In this document: piece after piece, positions 1 to 5,852 of the stretch
Position numbering within the stretch: the first letter of the stretch is position 1
Layout: the number at the start of each line of letters is the position of its first letter
Assembly (NCBI GenBank): GCA_035533375.1
Contig: DATLTV010000089.1
Span: 1 to 8,497 of the forward strand
DNA from: DATLTV01 sp035533375
GTDB taxonomy: Bacteria; Patescibacteriota; Minisyncoccia; UBA6257; 2-01-FULL-56-20
Reading direction: 5' to 3'
Length of the DNA stretch: 8,497 nt
Made by a program: the position numbers and the translations under genes
Notes under the pieces: model-generated
The model's database searches: none
What the model saw: only the letters and a program-made list of their open reading frames with translations
Told to the model about the DNA's origin: nothing

Positions 1-7
1 AACCCCG

Positions 8-27
8 AGCCGCGCCCGGCTTTTTTT
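8..27 (+). terminator. Rho-independent terminator of an upstream gene
   Basis: A short GC-rich stem (AGCCG at 8-12 with CGGCT at 17-21) is followed by a run of seven T, the standard form of an intrinsic terminator on the plus strand. The gene it serves lies to the left of the window. It separates that gene from the tRNA-Lys locus. Confidence 0.75.
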
Positions 28-91
28 CGATTGTTTGAGCACGCGGAATTCGATCATAGAGTTAAAGCTCCAGTATCGCTGAAAAACTAAT

Positions 92-122
92 AAAAATCAA
101 AGCCGGGAAAACTTTGATTTTT
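92..122. terminator. A/T-flanked hairpin, possible bidirectional terminator
   Basis: An 11-bp perfect inverted repeat (92-102 with 112-122, 9-nt loop) begins with five A and ends with five T, so either strand would give a hairpin with a U tract. It is AT-rich, so termination strength is uncertain. It ends 17 nt before the -10 box of the tRNA-Lys locus and may insulate that locus. Confidence 0.45.
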
Positions 123-139
123 GCCGCAATTTCCAGTAA

Positions 140-145
140 TATACT
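140..145 (+). promoter_or_regulatory. -10 box of the tRNA-Lys locus
   Basis: TATACT lies 7 nt before the first base of the 5' tRNA half at 153, so transcription would begin at or within a base of the mature tRNA 5' end. No clear -35 box is seen at the usual spacing; a TTGATT at 114-119 is too far away (20 nt). The placement is inferred from the sequence only. Confidence 0.5.
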
Positions 146-152
146 TTTGTAC

Positions 153-186
153 GCCCCCATAGCTTAACGGTAAAGCAGTTGCCTTT
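153..186 (+). pseudogene. 5' half of an interrupted tRNA-Lys gene
   Basis: These 34 nt are identical to the first 34 nt of the intact tRNA-Lys at 274-307: the acceptor 5' strand GCCCCCA, the D arm, the 5' anticodon stem GTTGC, and loop bases C32, T33, T34 and T35. The sequence then breaks inside the anticodon. The matching 3' half resumes at 394. Joining 186 to 394 would restore a tRNA-Lys(UUU) of normal length. It is either a broken gene, a duplication remnant, or the 5' exon of a spliced tRNA; the sequence alone does not decide. Confidence 0.85.
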
Positions 187-219
187 GATGTAATTTTAAC
201 CAAGGGTTAAAATTACATC
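187..219. repeat. 15-bp perfect hairpin at the start of the insert
   Basis: The arms 187-201 and 205-219 are perfect reverse complements around a 3-nt AAG loop. The stem starts at the very first base after the 5' tRNA half and ends directly against the long stem that begins at 220. Confidence 0.9.
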
Positions 220-392
220 GATTGGTTCACTCATCAAAAATACGAATGCCTACAACGGCAAAAAATTTCTAGTGCCCCCATAGCTTAACGGTAAAGCAGT
301 TGCCTTTTAAGCAATTGACCTTGGTTCGACTCCAAGTGGGGGCACCAGAAACTTTTTGCAGAGCCATTCGTATTTTTGATGAGTTGCCAATC
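220..392. repeat. Long inverted repeat enclosing the intact tRNA-Lys
   Basis: Paired segments from outside to inside are 220-225 with 387-392 (6 bp), 229-248 with 365-384 (20 bp, perfect) and 258-270 with 347-359 (12 of 13 bp). Then T273 and G272 face A344 and C345, which brings the pairing to the tRNA acceptor stem at 274-280/337-343. The tRNA therefore sits at the tip of an interrupted stem of about 40 bp. The last A of the encoded CCA (347) takes part in this pairing. Confidence 0.9.
274..347 (+). tRNA. trnK: tRNA-Lys (anticodon UUU), CCA encoded
   Basis: This is a complete cloverleaf: acceptor GCCCCCA/TGGGGGC, D arm GCTT/AAGC with GG in the loop, anticodon stem GTTGC/GCAAT with loop CTTTTAA giving UUU, a 4-nt variable loop, T stem CTTGG/CCAAG with loop TTCGACT, discriminator A and encoded CCA. 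It decodes AAA and AAG lysine codons. All stems pair, apart from a G-T at the end of the anticodon stem. It is presumably the functional tRNA-Lys of the locus. It lies inside a long inverted repeat within the anticodon of a second, interrupted copy. Confidence 0.96.
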
Positions 393-393
393 G

Positions 394-433
394 TAAGCAA
401 TTGACCTAGGTTCGATTCCAAGTGGGGGCACCA
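394..433 (+). pseudogene. 3' half of the interrupted tRNA-Lys gene
   Basis: This segment resumes at anticodon base T36 and runs through the 3' anticodon stem GCAAT, variable loop, T arm, acceptor strand TGGGGGC and encoded CCA. It differs from the intact copy at two bases. T322 is replaced by A408, which produces an A-A mismatch in the T stem, and C330 is replaced by T416 in the T loop. The mismatch argues that this copy is drifting, although a single T-stem mismatch need not abolish function. Confidence 0.85.
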
Positions 434-612
434 TGTATGAAATCGCAGGCATTCTTATTCCCGCTTCACTCCCCTGTCCGGGAGTTAAAACAATACGAAC
501 CTTCCGCCGTTCGTAAGCAAGATCATAAGATTCATAATCAGGAACGGAAAATCGTAATGCCAGCCGTTATTTTGCCCGCTCTTTATCCGGAAAAGAACCT
601 GTGCTGAAAAAT
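434..612. other. Gene-free spacer downstream of the tRNA-Lys locus
   Basis: I see no convincing gene here. The 61-codon open frame starting at 422 begins inside the tRNA 3' half and looks like chance. A 6-bp perfect hairpin (468-473 with 480-485) has no T tract. The ten bases TCGTAAGCAA at 511-520 repeat those at the insert/3'-half junction (391-400), probably by chance. Confidence 0.5.
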
Positions 613-637
613 AAAAAAGCCTGCGATTGCAGGCTTT
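613..637 (-). terminator. Rho-independent terminator of the M16 peptidase gene
   Basis: A 9-bp perfect stem (616-624 with 629-637, loop GATT) is followed on the minus strand by a T run (A613-618 on plus). It starts 6 nt past the TGA stop of the M16 gene. It could also stop plus-strand transcription coming from the tRNA-Lys locus. Confidence 0.88.
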
Positions 638-643
638 ACTTGG

Positions 644-1903
644 TCATACGGTGAAATCTTTCGGACCTACGAACGTGCGAATGAAATTCGAAGGAAGAAG
701 ATATCGTTCGGCTGCCGCCTTCACTTCTTCGAACTCGACACTCTCGATCTCCGCGATCTTTTCCTCGGGAGATTGCGGGACATCCTCGGGCGCCGTACTC
801 TCTGCGGCGCTGTACAGGATCTTCGCCGGACTCTCGAACTGGAGCGCCATCCTCCCGATCATGAGTTCTTTCGCCCTGAAGAAGAGGGCCTGGTCATCCA
901 TGCTTTTCACGACCACCTCTTCGACTGCGGAAACCGCTTCGCGCGAGCGGGCGGGATCTGTTCCGAGATACACATGGAAGAGGCTGCGGTCGGTGCACGC
1001 ACTGAGCCCCGCCTCCACGGCATAGCACAATCCGCGCTTGTCGCGCACTTCCTGGAAGAGCGGAAAAGACATGCCTCCGCTCAGCATATTCGTGAACACC
1101 TCGAGCGCGAGCGTGCTTCGGTCCTCGGCGGGGCCGATGGGGGCGCCAAGAAAGACATGGAGTTGCTGAATATCCCTGCCTGCAACATCCACTATCTTTT
1201 TATGAGTGATCGAAGATTCCCGGGCGCGGACATTTTTTGTTCCTTGCTTTTGGGCGCCGAAGAGCGAATTGAATTGCGCGGCCATTTTCCCGGGGTCGAA
1301 ATTACCGACGGCGATAAAGGTAAAATTTCCCGTGTGATAGAAGCGGCTGCGGTACCTCAGAAAATCCTCCCGCGAGAATGCGCTCACCGCTTCGGAAGTG
1401 CCGAGTGCGCATTTCGCGAGCGGATGGTCGCCATATGCAATCTCCTCGAATACGATCTCGGCGTAGGTCTCCGGGTTGTCGTAATACATCTTGATCTCCT
1501 CAAGGATATTCTGCATTTCCTTGCGGATGTCTTCGGGACGCAGGAGGGGCTCCGAGAGAAGGTGGTAAAGATATACCGGTGCCCGCAGAGCATGTCGCGA
1601 GGGAAGGACGTTGTAGTAGAACGTGATTTCTTTGGAGGTGAAAGCGTTGGCCACGCCTCCGACATCCTCGAGATATGCCGTAGTCTCTTTGCTGTTCCCG
1701 AACCTGGCATTGCCCTGGAAGAGCATGTGCTCGCAGGCGTGCGCAAGGCCGGCTTCACGAGGAATGCCCGCGCCGGTTTTCGTCCAGTCCTCGTCGCGAG
1801 TTCCTGCGTTCACGCGTATCCCCGTCGCAACGCTTTGCATGTGCGGCATAGGAAACGCAAAGAAAGAAGCTCCGCAGTCCAGATCGTATCGTTCGAATTT
1901 CAT
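644..1903 (-). CDS. M16 family zinc metallopeptidase (insulinase/processing-peptidase-like)
   Basis: The 419-aa product is a single ~45 kDa M16 peptidase. The inverted zinc motif HACEH is at residues 55-59 and the downstream glutamate ligand is in the EEIKMYYDNPE segment (E135 or E136), about 76 residues later as expected. The second half carries the family signature GGMS..LFQEVRDKRGLCY near 276-294. All catalytic elements look intact, so it is probably active against peptides. No signal peptide is seen, so it should be cytoplasmic. The ATG at 1903 is chosen because AAGGAG lies 7 nt upstream. Many bacterial M16 genes occur in pairs with an inactive partner; no second M16 gene is visible here. 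The gene ends in TGA just before a strong terminator. Confidence 0.95.
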   Translation of the reverse strand: MKFERYDLDCGASFFAFPMPHMQSVATGIRVNAGTRDEDWTKTGAGIPREAGLAHACEHMLFQGNARFGNSKETTAYLEDVGGVANAFTSKEITFYYNVLPSRHALRAPVYLYHLLSEPLLRPEDIRKEMQNILEEIKMYYDNPETYAEIVFEEIAYGDHPLAKCALGTSEAVSAFSREDFLRYRSRFYHTGNFTFIAVGNFDPGKMAAQFNSLFGAQKQGTKNVRARESSITHKKIVDVAGRDIQQLHVFLGAPIGPAEDRSTLALEVFTNMLSGGMSFPLFQEVRDKRGLCYAVEAGLSACTDRSLFHVYLGTDPARSREAVSAVEEVVVKSMDDQALFFRAKELMIGRMALQFESPAKILYSAAESTAPEDVPQSPEEKIAEIESVEFEEVKAAAERYLLPSNFIRTFVGPKDFTV

Positions 1904-1910
1904 CGCTCAT

Positions 1911-1916
1911 CTCCTT
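1911..1916 (-). promoter_or_regulatory. Shine-Dalgarno site of the M16 gene
   Basis: AAGGAG on the minus strand lies 7 nt before the ATG at 1903 and fixes the start. It is the only clear SD among the protein genes of the window. Confidence 0.85.
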
Positions 1917-1941
1917 ATGACAAAAATACTTACTGCCGAAA

Positions 1942-1970
1942 AGCATATGATAGAAAATTCGTTTTGTCAA
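1942..1970 (-). promoter_or_regulatory. Sigma-70-type promoter of the M16 gene
   Basis: On the minus strand TTGACA (1965-1970) is followed, after a 17-nt spacer, by TATGCT (1942-1947). This is a perfect -35 box with a 4-of-6 -10 box. Transcription would start near 1935 and give a leader of about 30 nt. It lies in the gap after the helicase stop codon, so the peptidase is probably transcribed on its own. Confidence 0.8.
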
Positions 1971-2035
1971 TGACACTTTTTCCTCCTCCTTCATCGGAAG
2001 CCGGGCGCTCGGATGCCTGAGATTGGTCCTCGGGC

Positions 2036-3649
2036 CTAACGCACGATCAAGCCGAGCTTCGCAAGGCGCGAACGGATTGCGCTTGGCTGCCTCGCAAACG
2101 CTTCCGCGATCGTTTTCGTTTTTTCACCTGACGCATGGCGGTGCGCGAGATCCGCGTCCTCCTCATCGCTCCACACCATATACGCTTTTGGATATTTTTG
2201 CCGTATTGCCGCATAGGGACCGCCCGAAGCGAATGCCGGCATATCGGCGTTTGCTCTTGAAGATGCGGCATTGGCGGCGGTGAACGGACTTCCTCCGCAT
2301 TTTTTAATAAACGCGGCGTGTAATTCGCCGAGTTTCGTTTTGGAAATATTTGCGAGCGCGGCGGACTGCGCAAGAGACTGCTCGCGGAACTCCGCGTCTT
2401 TCGCCGCGATCCCGGGATGCATTTCGAGCGCGCGCTCGTTGAATCCGGCGAGCGAAAGCCCGGCGAGCGTCCTCACGCGCGAGAGCGCCACATATCCCTG
2501 CCCGTATTCAAAGGCGCGCGAAAGATCCATATGCGCGGCATCGAGGGACATCCCCTGGCTTTTGTGTACAGTGATGGCCCATGCAAGCCGCAACGGGAAC
2601 TGCTTCACCGTCGCAAGTATGCGCGGGCCGTCATCAATAGACCACTCCTCGGGCTCTACGACAATGTTCGCACCGGTCATGGTCTTTACGATCGGGTGGC
2701 CGCTTTCTTCGGCAAAGCCGCTCACGATGCCGAGCGTCCCGTTCGCGAATCGGCGCTCCGTATCGTTTTTTGTAAATATCACGCGCGCGTCGACTTTCAA
2801 AAGCAAAACCTCCGGCGAAAGACAGCCGCGCTTGAGCATCGCGACCAGTTCTTTCGGGCCGCTTCCTTCCATCGCGAATACATGTTCATCGGATTCGAGT
2901 TTTGCAAGTGCAACCTGATTCACGCGATCAACGTCCACATTGTGCGAAAAAAGTTGTGTCGCATCCGAGGGAACCGTTGCATTGCGGCGCGCGTGAAGCA
3001 GTGTTCGGTGCGAAGCGGAAACTTTCCCGGAACGCAGTGCGCCAAGGAGGTCGAGAAACGTCGCATCTTCCTGCCGGTGCTGTTCCGAAAGATAGCAAAC
3101 GGCAGGGTCGAGCTCGGCCCACGTGAGCGAATCGAAAGCAAAGATCGCGTCATCCTCATCATGCCGGACAATCAGCTCCTGCTCCCCCGCTTCTTTGACC
3201 GCGGGCTTCACGACGGGCGGCAATTGAAAAAAATCGCCGACTGCGACGACCTGCAATCCGCCGAACGGCTGCGTGTTGTCGCGTATCGTTCGGCAGGCCG
3301 CGTCCGCGAGGGCGAACGTCTGCGCCGAAAGCATCGATATCTCATCTATTATTAAAACGTGCGCTTTGCGCACCCGGTTTGCGATCCGCTTGTTCGCGGC
3401 AATATGCTTCAACTCCTGCTTCGTGAGCGACCGATAGACACCGATGCCGCACCACGAGTGGATCGTAAAGCCGCCGATGTGCGTCGCGGCGATGCCGGTC
3501 GAAGCCGTAACCGCGGCCTCGATGCCGCGTTCGCGAAGCCAGGCAACGTAGCGATTTACCGTATGCGTCTTTCCGCTGCCCGGCTGGCCGGTCAAGAACA
3601 CATTCGCGCCGGTTTTCATGATTGCGAGCGCCTCGTCCTGGGTCATCAT
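2036..3649 (-). CDS. PIF1-like superfamily 1 DNA helicase with C-terminal HTH-like tail
   Basis: This is an ATP-dependent DNA helicase of the PIF1/RecD-like SF1B group (537 aa from the ATG at 3649). The motifs, in order, are Walker A GQPGSGKT (about 21-28), the PIF1-typical TASTGIAA (about 48-55), Walker B LIIDEISM (about 99-106), motif III GDFFQLPPV (about 138-146), and near the C-terminal third TVHKSQGMSLD and the motif VI region YVALSRVRTLAGLSLAGFN. The last ~45 residues (WSDEED..L through IRSRLAKLGL) look like a small helix-turn-helix or SANT-like DNA-binding unit. A GTG at 3667 would add six residues, but that codon overlaps a promoter whose -10 box is 6 nt before the ATG at 3649, so I prefer the ATG. 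No SD is seen. The gene ends in TAG. Confidence 0.93.
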   Translation of the reverse strand: MMTQDEALAIMKTGANVFLTGQPGSGKTHTVNRYVAWLRERGIEAAVTASTGIAATHIGGFTIHSWCGIGVYRSLTKQELKHIAANKRIANRVRKAHVLIIDEISMLSAQTFALADAACRTIRDNTQPFGGLQVVAVGDFFQLPPVVKPAVKEAGEQELIVRHDEDDAIFAFDSLTWAELDPAVCYLSEQHRQEDATFLDLLGALRSGKVSASHRTLLHARRNATVPSDATQLFSHNVDVDRVNQVALAKLESDEHVFAMEGSGPKELVAMLKRGCLSPEVLLLKVDARVIFTKNDTERRFANGTLGIVSGFAEESGHPIVKTMTGANIVVEPEEWSIDDGPRILATVKQFPLRLAWAITVHKSQGMSLDAAHMDLSRAFEYGQGYVALSRVRTLAGLSLAGFNERALEMHPGIAAKDAEFREQSLAQSAALANISKTKLGELHAAFIKKCGGSPFTAANAASSRANADMPAFASGGPYAAIRQKYPKAYMVWSDEEDADLAHRHASGEKTKTIAEAFARQPSAIRSRLAKLGLIVR

Positions 3650-3655
3650 ACCGTT

Positions 3656-3683
3656 ATTATACGACACCGGGAGAAATGTCCAA
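3656..3683 (-). promoter_or_regulatory. Promoter of the helicase gene, placed for a leaderless mRNA
   Basis: A perfect TATAAT (3656-3661, minus strand) ends exactly 6 nt before the ATG at 3649, so +1 would coincide with the A of the start codon. Upstream, TTGGACA (3677-3683) is a weak -35 candidate at 15-16 nt spacing. Confidence 0.6.
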
Positions 3684-3736
3684 CGGCACTTGAGAAAAAT
3701 TTTATATTTGGTTTTGAACCCATCTCAAAAATTCGC

Positions 3737-3776
3737 GCGGAGGCTCCCGATGGACGTTTGAACTTTTTGCGAAGCA
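3737..3776. repeat. ~40-bp dispersed repeat, copy 1
   Basis: This matches 5004-5042 with only a few substitutions and two single-base gaps (core GGACGTT.GAACTTTT, then GAAGCA). It lies in the spacer after the AI-2E gene, about 75 nt past its stop codon. Function is unknown. Confidence 0.75.
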
Positions 3777-3823
3777 TCTGTATATAGACGGAAAGTTTTC
3801 CGCGCCAAAGGACGATGTCGCAT

Positions 3824-3851
3824 GATTGTCGGAACGCGCCAAGCGACAATC
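3824..3851 (-). terminator. Hairpin abutting the stop codon of the AI-2E gene
   Basis: An 8-bp perfect inverted repeat (3824-3831 with 3844-3851, 12-nt loop) begins at the base right after the TAG stop. There is no T tract, so it may protect the mRNA 3' end rather than terminate on its own. A second small hairpin, CGGAAA/TTTCCG, lies at 3789-3802. Confidence 0.4.
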
Positions 3852-4877
3852 CTAATCGTGCCCGGGGGTGAGGCCCGAATATATTTTGAACAAAGAAAAA
3901 AGGGCTGCTATAGCGAGCGGCCCCACGAGAAATCCGATCGGACCAAAAAGACCGATACCCCCCAAGATGCTCAAGAGTATAAGATAGGGATGAATGTCCA
4001 CGCTGCGATGCATAAGCTGCGGCGAGAACACATTATAGATAAGATTGATGCATATCAGGCTCCATACGAGAAGACAAATTCCCACAACGGTTTGTCCGGT
4101 AAGGAAGAGATAGGCAATCGCCGGTACGGCGACAAGCCAGGTCCCCACCACGGGGATGATCGAGGCAGGAACCGCGAGAACGCCCCAGAACGTCGGATCG
4201 GGAACATTGAAAAGCAGAAAGCCCACTCCCAAAACGATCCCCTGTGCGATCGCGACGATAAGCGTCCCTTTAATAACCGAACTTCCCGCTACCCCCATCT
4301 CGCGCACGATCCTCTCGGTATATTTCGGAGCGAGCGGAATGGTCTCGAATATCCATTTTTTCAGGCGTTCGCCATCTTTAAGAAAATAGAAAAGTCCGAG
4401 AAGGCTCAAAAATGCCGTGAGGAAAATCTGCGCGACCCCGGAAAAAAATGATCCGAGATGCTGAATAAGCCATGCGAGTCCCTGTTGGGCATATCCATTG
4501 AAATTCGCGGCGACCTCGTGCACGGGAAGATTTTTGAAGTGCGCATTCAGAAAATTGGCGATCGTTGTGCCGGGATCGAAGCCGCCGTGCGATGCGAGCA
4601 GGGAATAAAGCGCGGTCGCATCGGTGAATAACCGTACGCCCAAAAATCCAAGCGGCAAGAATATGATAAGAGTGACGATGACCACTACGCTCAAAGCGGC
4701 AACCGATTCATAGCGAAAAACATGCAGACACTTTTGATACAAGGGCCGGAAAAGAAATGCGAGCGTGCCCGCGAGAACGAGGGCGCTCATATATGGCGCA
4801 AGGATCAGCCATGCGAGAAAAAGGACAACGGCGAGCATTGCCAAAAGAAACCAGTTTTCCGATCGGCGATCATCCAT
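3852..4877 (-). CDS. AI-2E family (PerM/YdiK/TqsA-like) multi-pass membrane protein
   Basis: The 341-aa integral membrane protein has the layout of the AI-2E transporter family. Two hydrophobic segments are at about 8-28 and 30-46, a third is near 60-85, then comes a soluble stretch of roughly 75 residues, and four or more closely packed segments fill the C-terminal half. Family hallmarks include the VPASIIPVVGTW region and the late GIGLFGPIGFLVGPL motif. Characterised members export AI-2 or act as Na+/H+ antiporters or permeases of unknown substrate, so the substrate here cannot be named. The ATG at 4877 (MDDRRSENWF) is preferred because an extended -10 box lies 6 nt upstream. A TTG at 4955 would add 26 non-hydrophobic residues with no family look. 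The gene is followed by a hairpin at its TAG stop. Confidence 0.92.
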   Translation of the reverse strand: MDDRRSENWFLLAMLAVVLFLAWLILAPYMSALVLAGTLAFLFRPLYQKCLHVFRYESVAALSVVVIVTLIIFLPLGFLGVRLFTDATALYSLLASHGGFDPGTTIANFLNAHFKNLPVHEVAANFNGYAQQGLAWLIQHLGSFFSGVAQIFLTAFLSLLGLFYFLKDGERLKKWIFETIPLAPKYTERIVREMGVAGSSVIKGTLIVAIAQGIVLGVGFLLFNVPDPTFWGVLAVPASIIPVVGTWLVAVPAIAYLFLTGQTVVGICLLVWSLICINLIYNVFSPQLMHRSVDIHPYLILLSILGGIGLFGPIGFLVGPLAIAALFSLFKIYSGLTPGHD

Positions 4878-4883
4878 GTATTC

Positions 4884-4892
4884 AGTGTAGCA
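4884..4892 (-). promoter_or_regulatory. Extended -10 promoter of the AI-2E gene
   Basis: TGC directly followed by TACACT (minus strand) forms an extended -10 element. It ends 6 nt before the ATG at 4877, again predicting a leaderless mRNA. No good -35 box is seen, which is usual for extended -10 promoters. A GGAGG further upstream is 18 nt from the ATG, too far to act as an SD. Confidence 0.5.
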
Positions 4893-5003
4893 AAACCTCC
4901 GTAACTGCGATATCGGTTCGATTCCGATCCCTCGTCCGGATTTTGCCGATATCAAAAAAGACCAATCGGAACATGGCCCGGGAGCATTTTGTCAATCCTG
5001 TCA

Positions 5004-5042
5004 GCGGGAGCTCCTGAGGACGTTCGAACTTTTCGTGAAGCA
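5004..5042. repeat. ~40-bp dispersed repeat, copy 2
   Basis: This is the second copy of the element at 3737-3776, in the same orientation. It lies 15 nt past the stop codon of the hypothetical gene. It contains the palindromes GGAGCTCC and GTTCGAAC. Confidence 0.75.
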
Positions 5043-5057
5043 GTTTAGGTCCTTGTT

Positions 5058-5717
5058 TTATACGATCGTAGTACGCTCCCAATCTGTCGGAATAATGGCT
5101 TTTATCGTTTTCTTTTCAAAATCCAACTGGAACACCATGTCGCCCAGCTTCCATCCTGGTTTGCCATGATCGAAAGCTCCAATCCGGATCACGCCAGCTT
5201 CTCCAAATTGCCGCTCGAGAATTCCCATCATTTTCTCAGCCTTTTTTATAAAATGTTTCATATCTGTATCGGAATAGCCGTGCTCCTTGCGTAACAGTTC
5301 GCGTTCCTGCCACCTCATGCCGGGAATGCGCTCGCTCACGATAATATGCACCCCGCGTTGCTCAGCCTTGGCGACAGGACGCGCACCCGGAAGGCCGCGC
5401 TTTTGGATTTCCTCAAGAATTTTAAACTCGTAAAATGGGTCACCGGACTCTCCTACGAGTGCTTTGGTAATATTCACGCGCTTCCCCACCGTGAAAAGTT
5501 CCTCGCCCTTCTCGTTTTTCCAAGTCGGCAGATCTTTTACGGCCGTAGGATCCTCACGGACCGCTCCATGTTCGAATTTAACTTCTCCCGGCTTGACGTT
5601 CTTGCCCTCGCGTTCAAAATACCCGGCTGGATCGTCTAAAAATGCTTGGGGTATAAAATCATTGAATGCCGCTTCGACTTCCACTTTTGGGGCTGGCGCA
5701 TGTTCGAATTGCTCCAT
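5058..5717 (-). CDS. Hypothetical protein, possibly a degenerate kinase-like fold
   Basis: I do not recognise this 219-aa soluble protein. It has no signal peptide or membrane segment. Residues 1-65 are acidic and probably flexible. From about 95 the order resembles a small kinase/aminoglycoside-phosphotransferase fold: a helix with a conserved-looking Glu (EFKILEEIQKRGL), a strand and hinge (HIIVSERIPGMRW, 124-136), a charged helical stretch 138-172, then DHGKPGWKLGDMVFQLDFE (183-201) and a final DWERT (212-216) reminiscent of a kinase DFE/DWE motif. No Gly-rich loop and no standard HxDxxxxN catalytic loop are visible, so activity is doubtful. The ATG at 5717 has a -10-like box 7 nt upstream and no good SD. 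Codon use resembles its neighbours. It ends in TAA. Confidence 0.8.
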   Translation of the reverse strand: MEQFEHAPAPKVEVEAAFNDFIPQAFLDDPAGYFEREGKNVKPGEVKFEHGAVREDPTAVKDLPTWKNEKGEELFTVGKRVNITKALVGESGDPFYEFKILEEIQKRGLPGARPVAKAEQRGVHIIVSERIPGMRWQERELLRKEHGYSDTDMKHFIKKAEKMMGILERQFGEAGVIRIGAFDHGKPGWKLGDMVFQLDFEKKTIKAIIPTDWERTTIV

Positions 5718-5724
5718 ACCTTTT

Positions 5725-5754
5725 ATCTTAGGCTATGCGTCTGATATTAATCAA
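5725..5754 (-). promoter_or_regulatory. Promoter of the hypothetical gene
   Basis: On the minus strand TTGATT (5749-5754), an 18-nt spacer and TAAGAT (5725-5730) form a moderate sigma-70 match. The -10 box ends 7 nt before the ATG at 5717, predicting a leaderless or nearly leaderless mRNA. Confidence 0.45.
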
Positions 5755-5852
5755 TTGGTTGTTCGATTCGCTCAATGCTTCCCCGAAAGAGCCGCTTGAG
5801 CTTTACTTGCGCATCTCAACTCAGTATCCCGCGACGCAAATTCCGCTCGAAC

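Larger units (their letters stand above)
187..393 (+). other. 207-bp insert in the tRNA-Lys anticodon, carrying a complete tRNA-Lys
   Basis: The insert lies between anticodon positions 35 and 36 of the outer tRNA-Lys. It is built from two directly abutting hairpins: 187-219, then a long stem 220-392 that encloses a full tRNA-Lys, with a single unpaired G at 393. The non-tRNA part is AT-rich compared with the coding genes of the window. It begins with G after a T and ends with G, which formally fits group I intron borders, but no group I core is seen and it is too short for one. It encodes no protein. A miniature mobile element or a duplication product is equally possible. Confidence 0.75.

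Noticed and set aside
187..393. Group I intron in tRNA-Lys
   Set aside because: The borders fit formally (T before, G at the end), but no P1 with a T-G pair, no conserved core and no space for one are seen: only about 130 nt remain once the inner tRNA is removed.
422..607. 61-codon open frame on the plus strand
   Set aside because: It starts inside the tRNA-Lys 3' half, has no SD and no recognisable composition; it is probably chance.
773..2020. 415-codon plus-strand open frame opposite the M16 gene
   Set aside because: It is antisense to a clearly recognised peptidase with catalytic motifs, promoter, SD and terminator.
4912..4928. T-arm-like sequence (ATCGG, loop TTCGATT, CCGAT) suggesting a tRNA upstream of the AI-2E gene
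   Set aside because: No matching acceptor, D arm or anticodon arm is found at proper distance. An ACGAGGG further upstream lies in coding sequence about 150 nt away. It may be a tRNA remnant but cannot be supported.
4878..4955. N-terminal extension of the AI-2E protein from a TTG start
   Set aside because: It overlaps the extended -10 box, has no SD and adds residues unlike the family.
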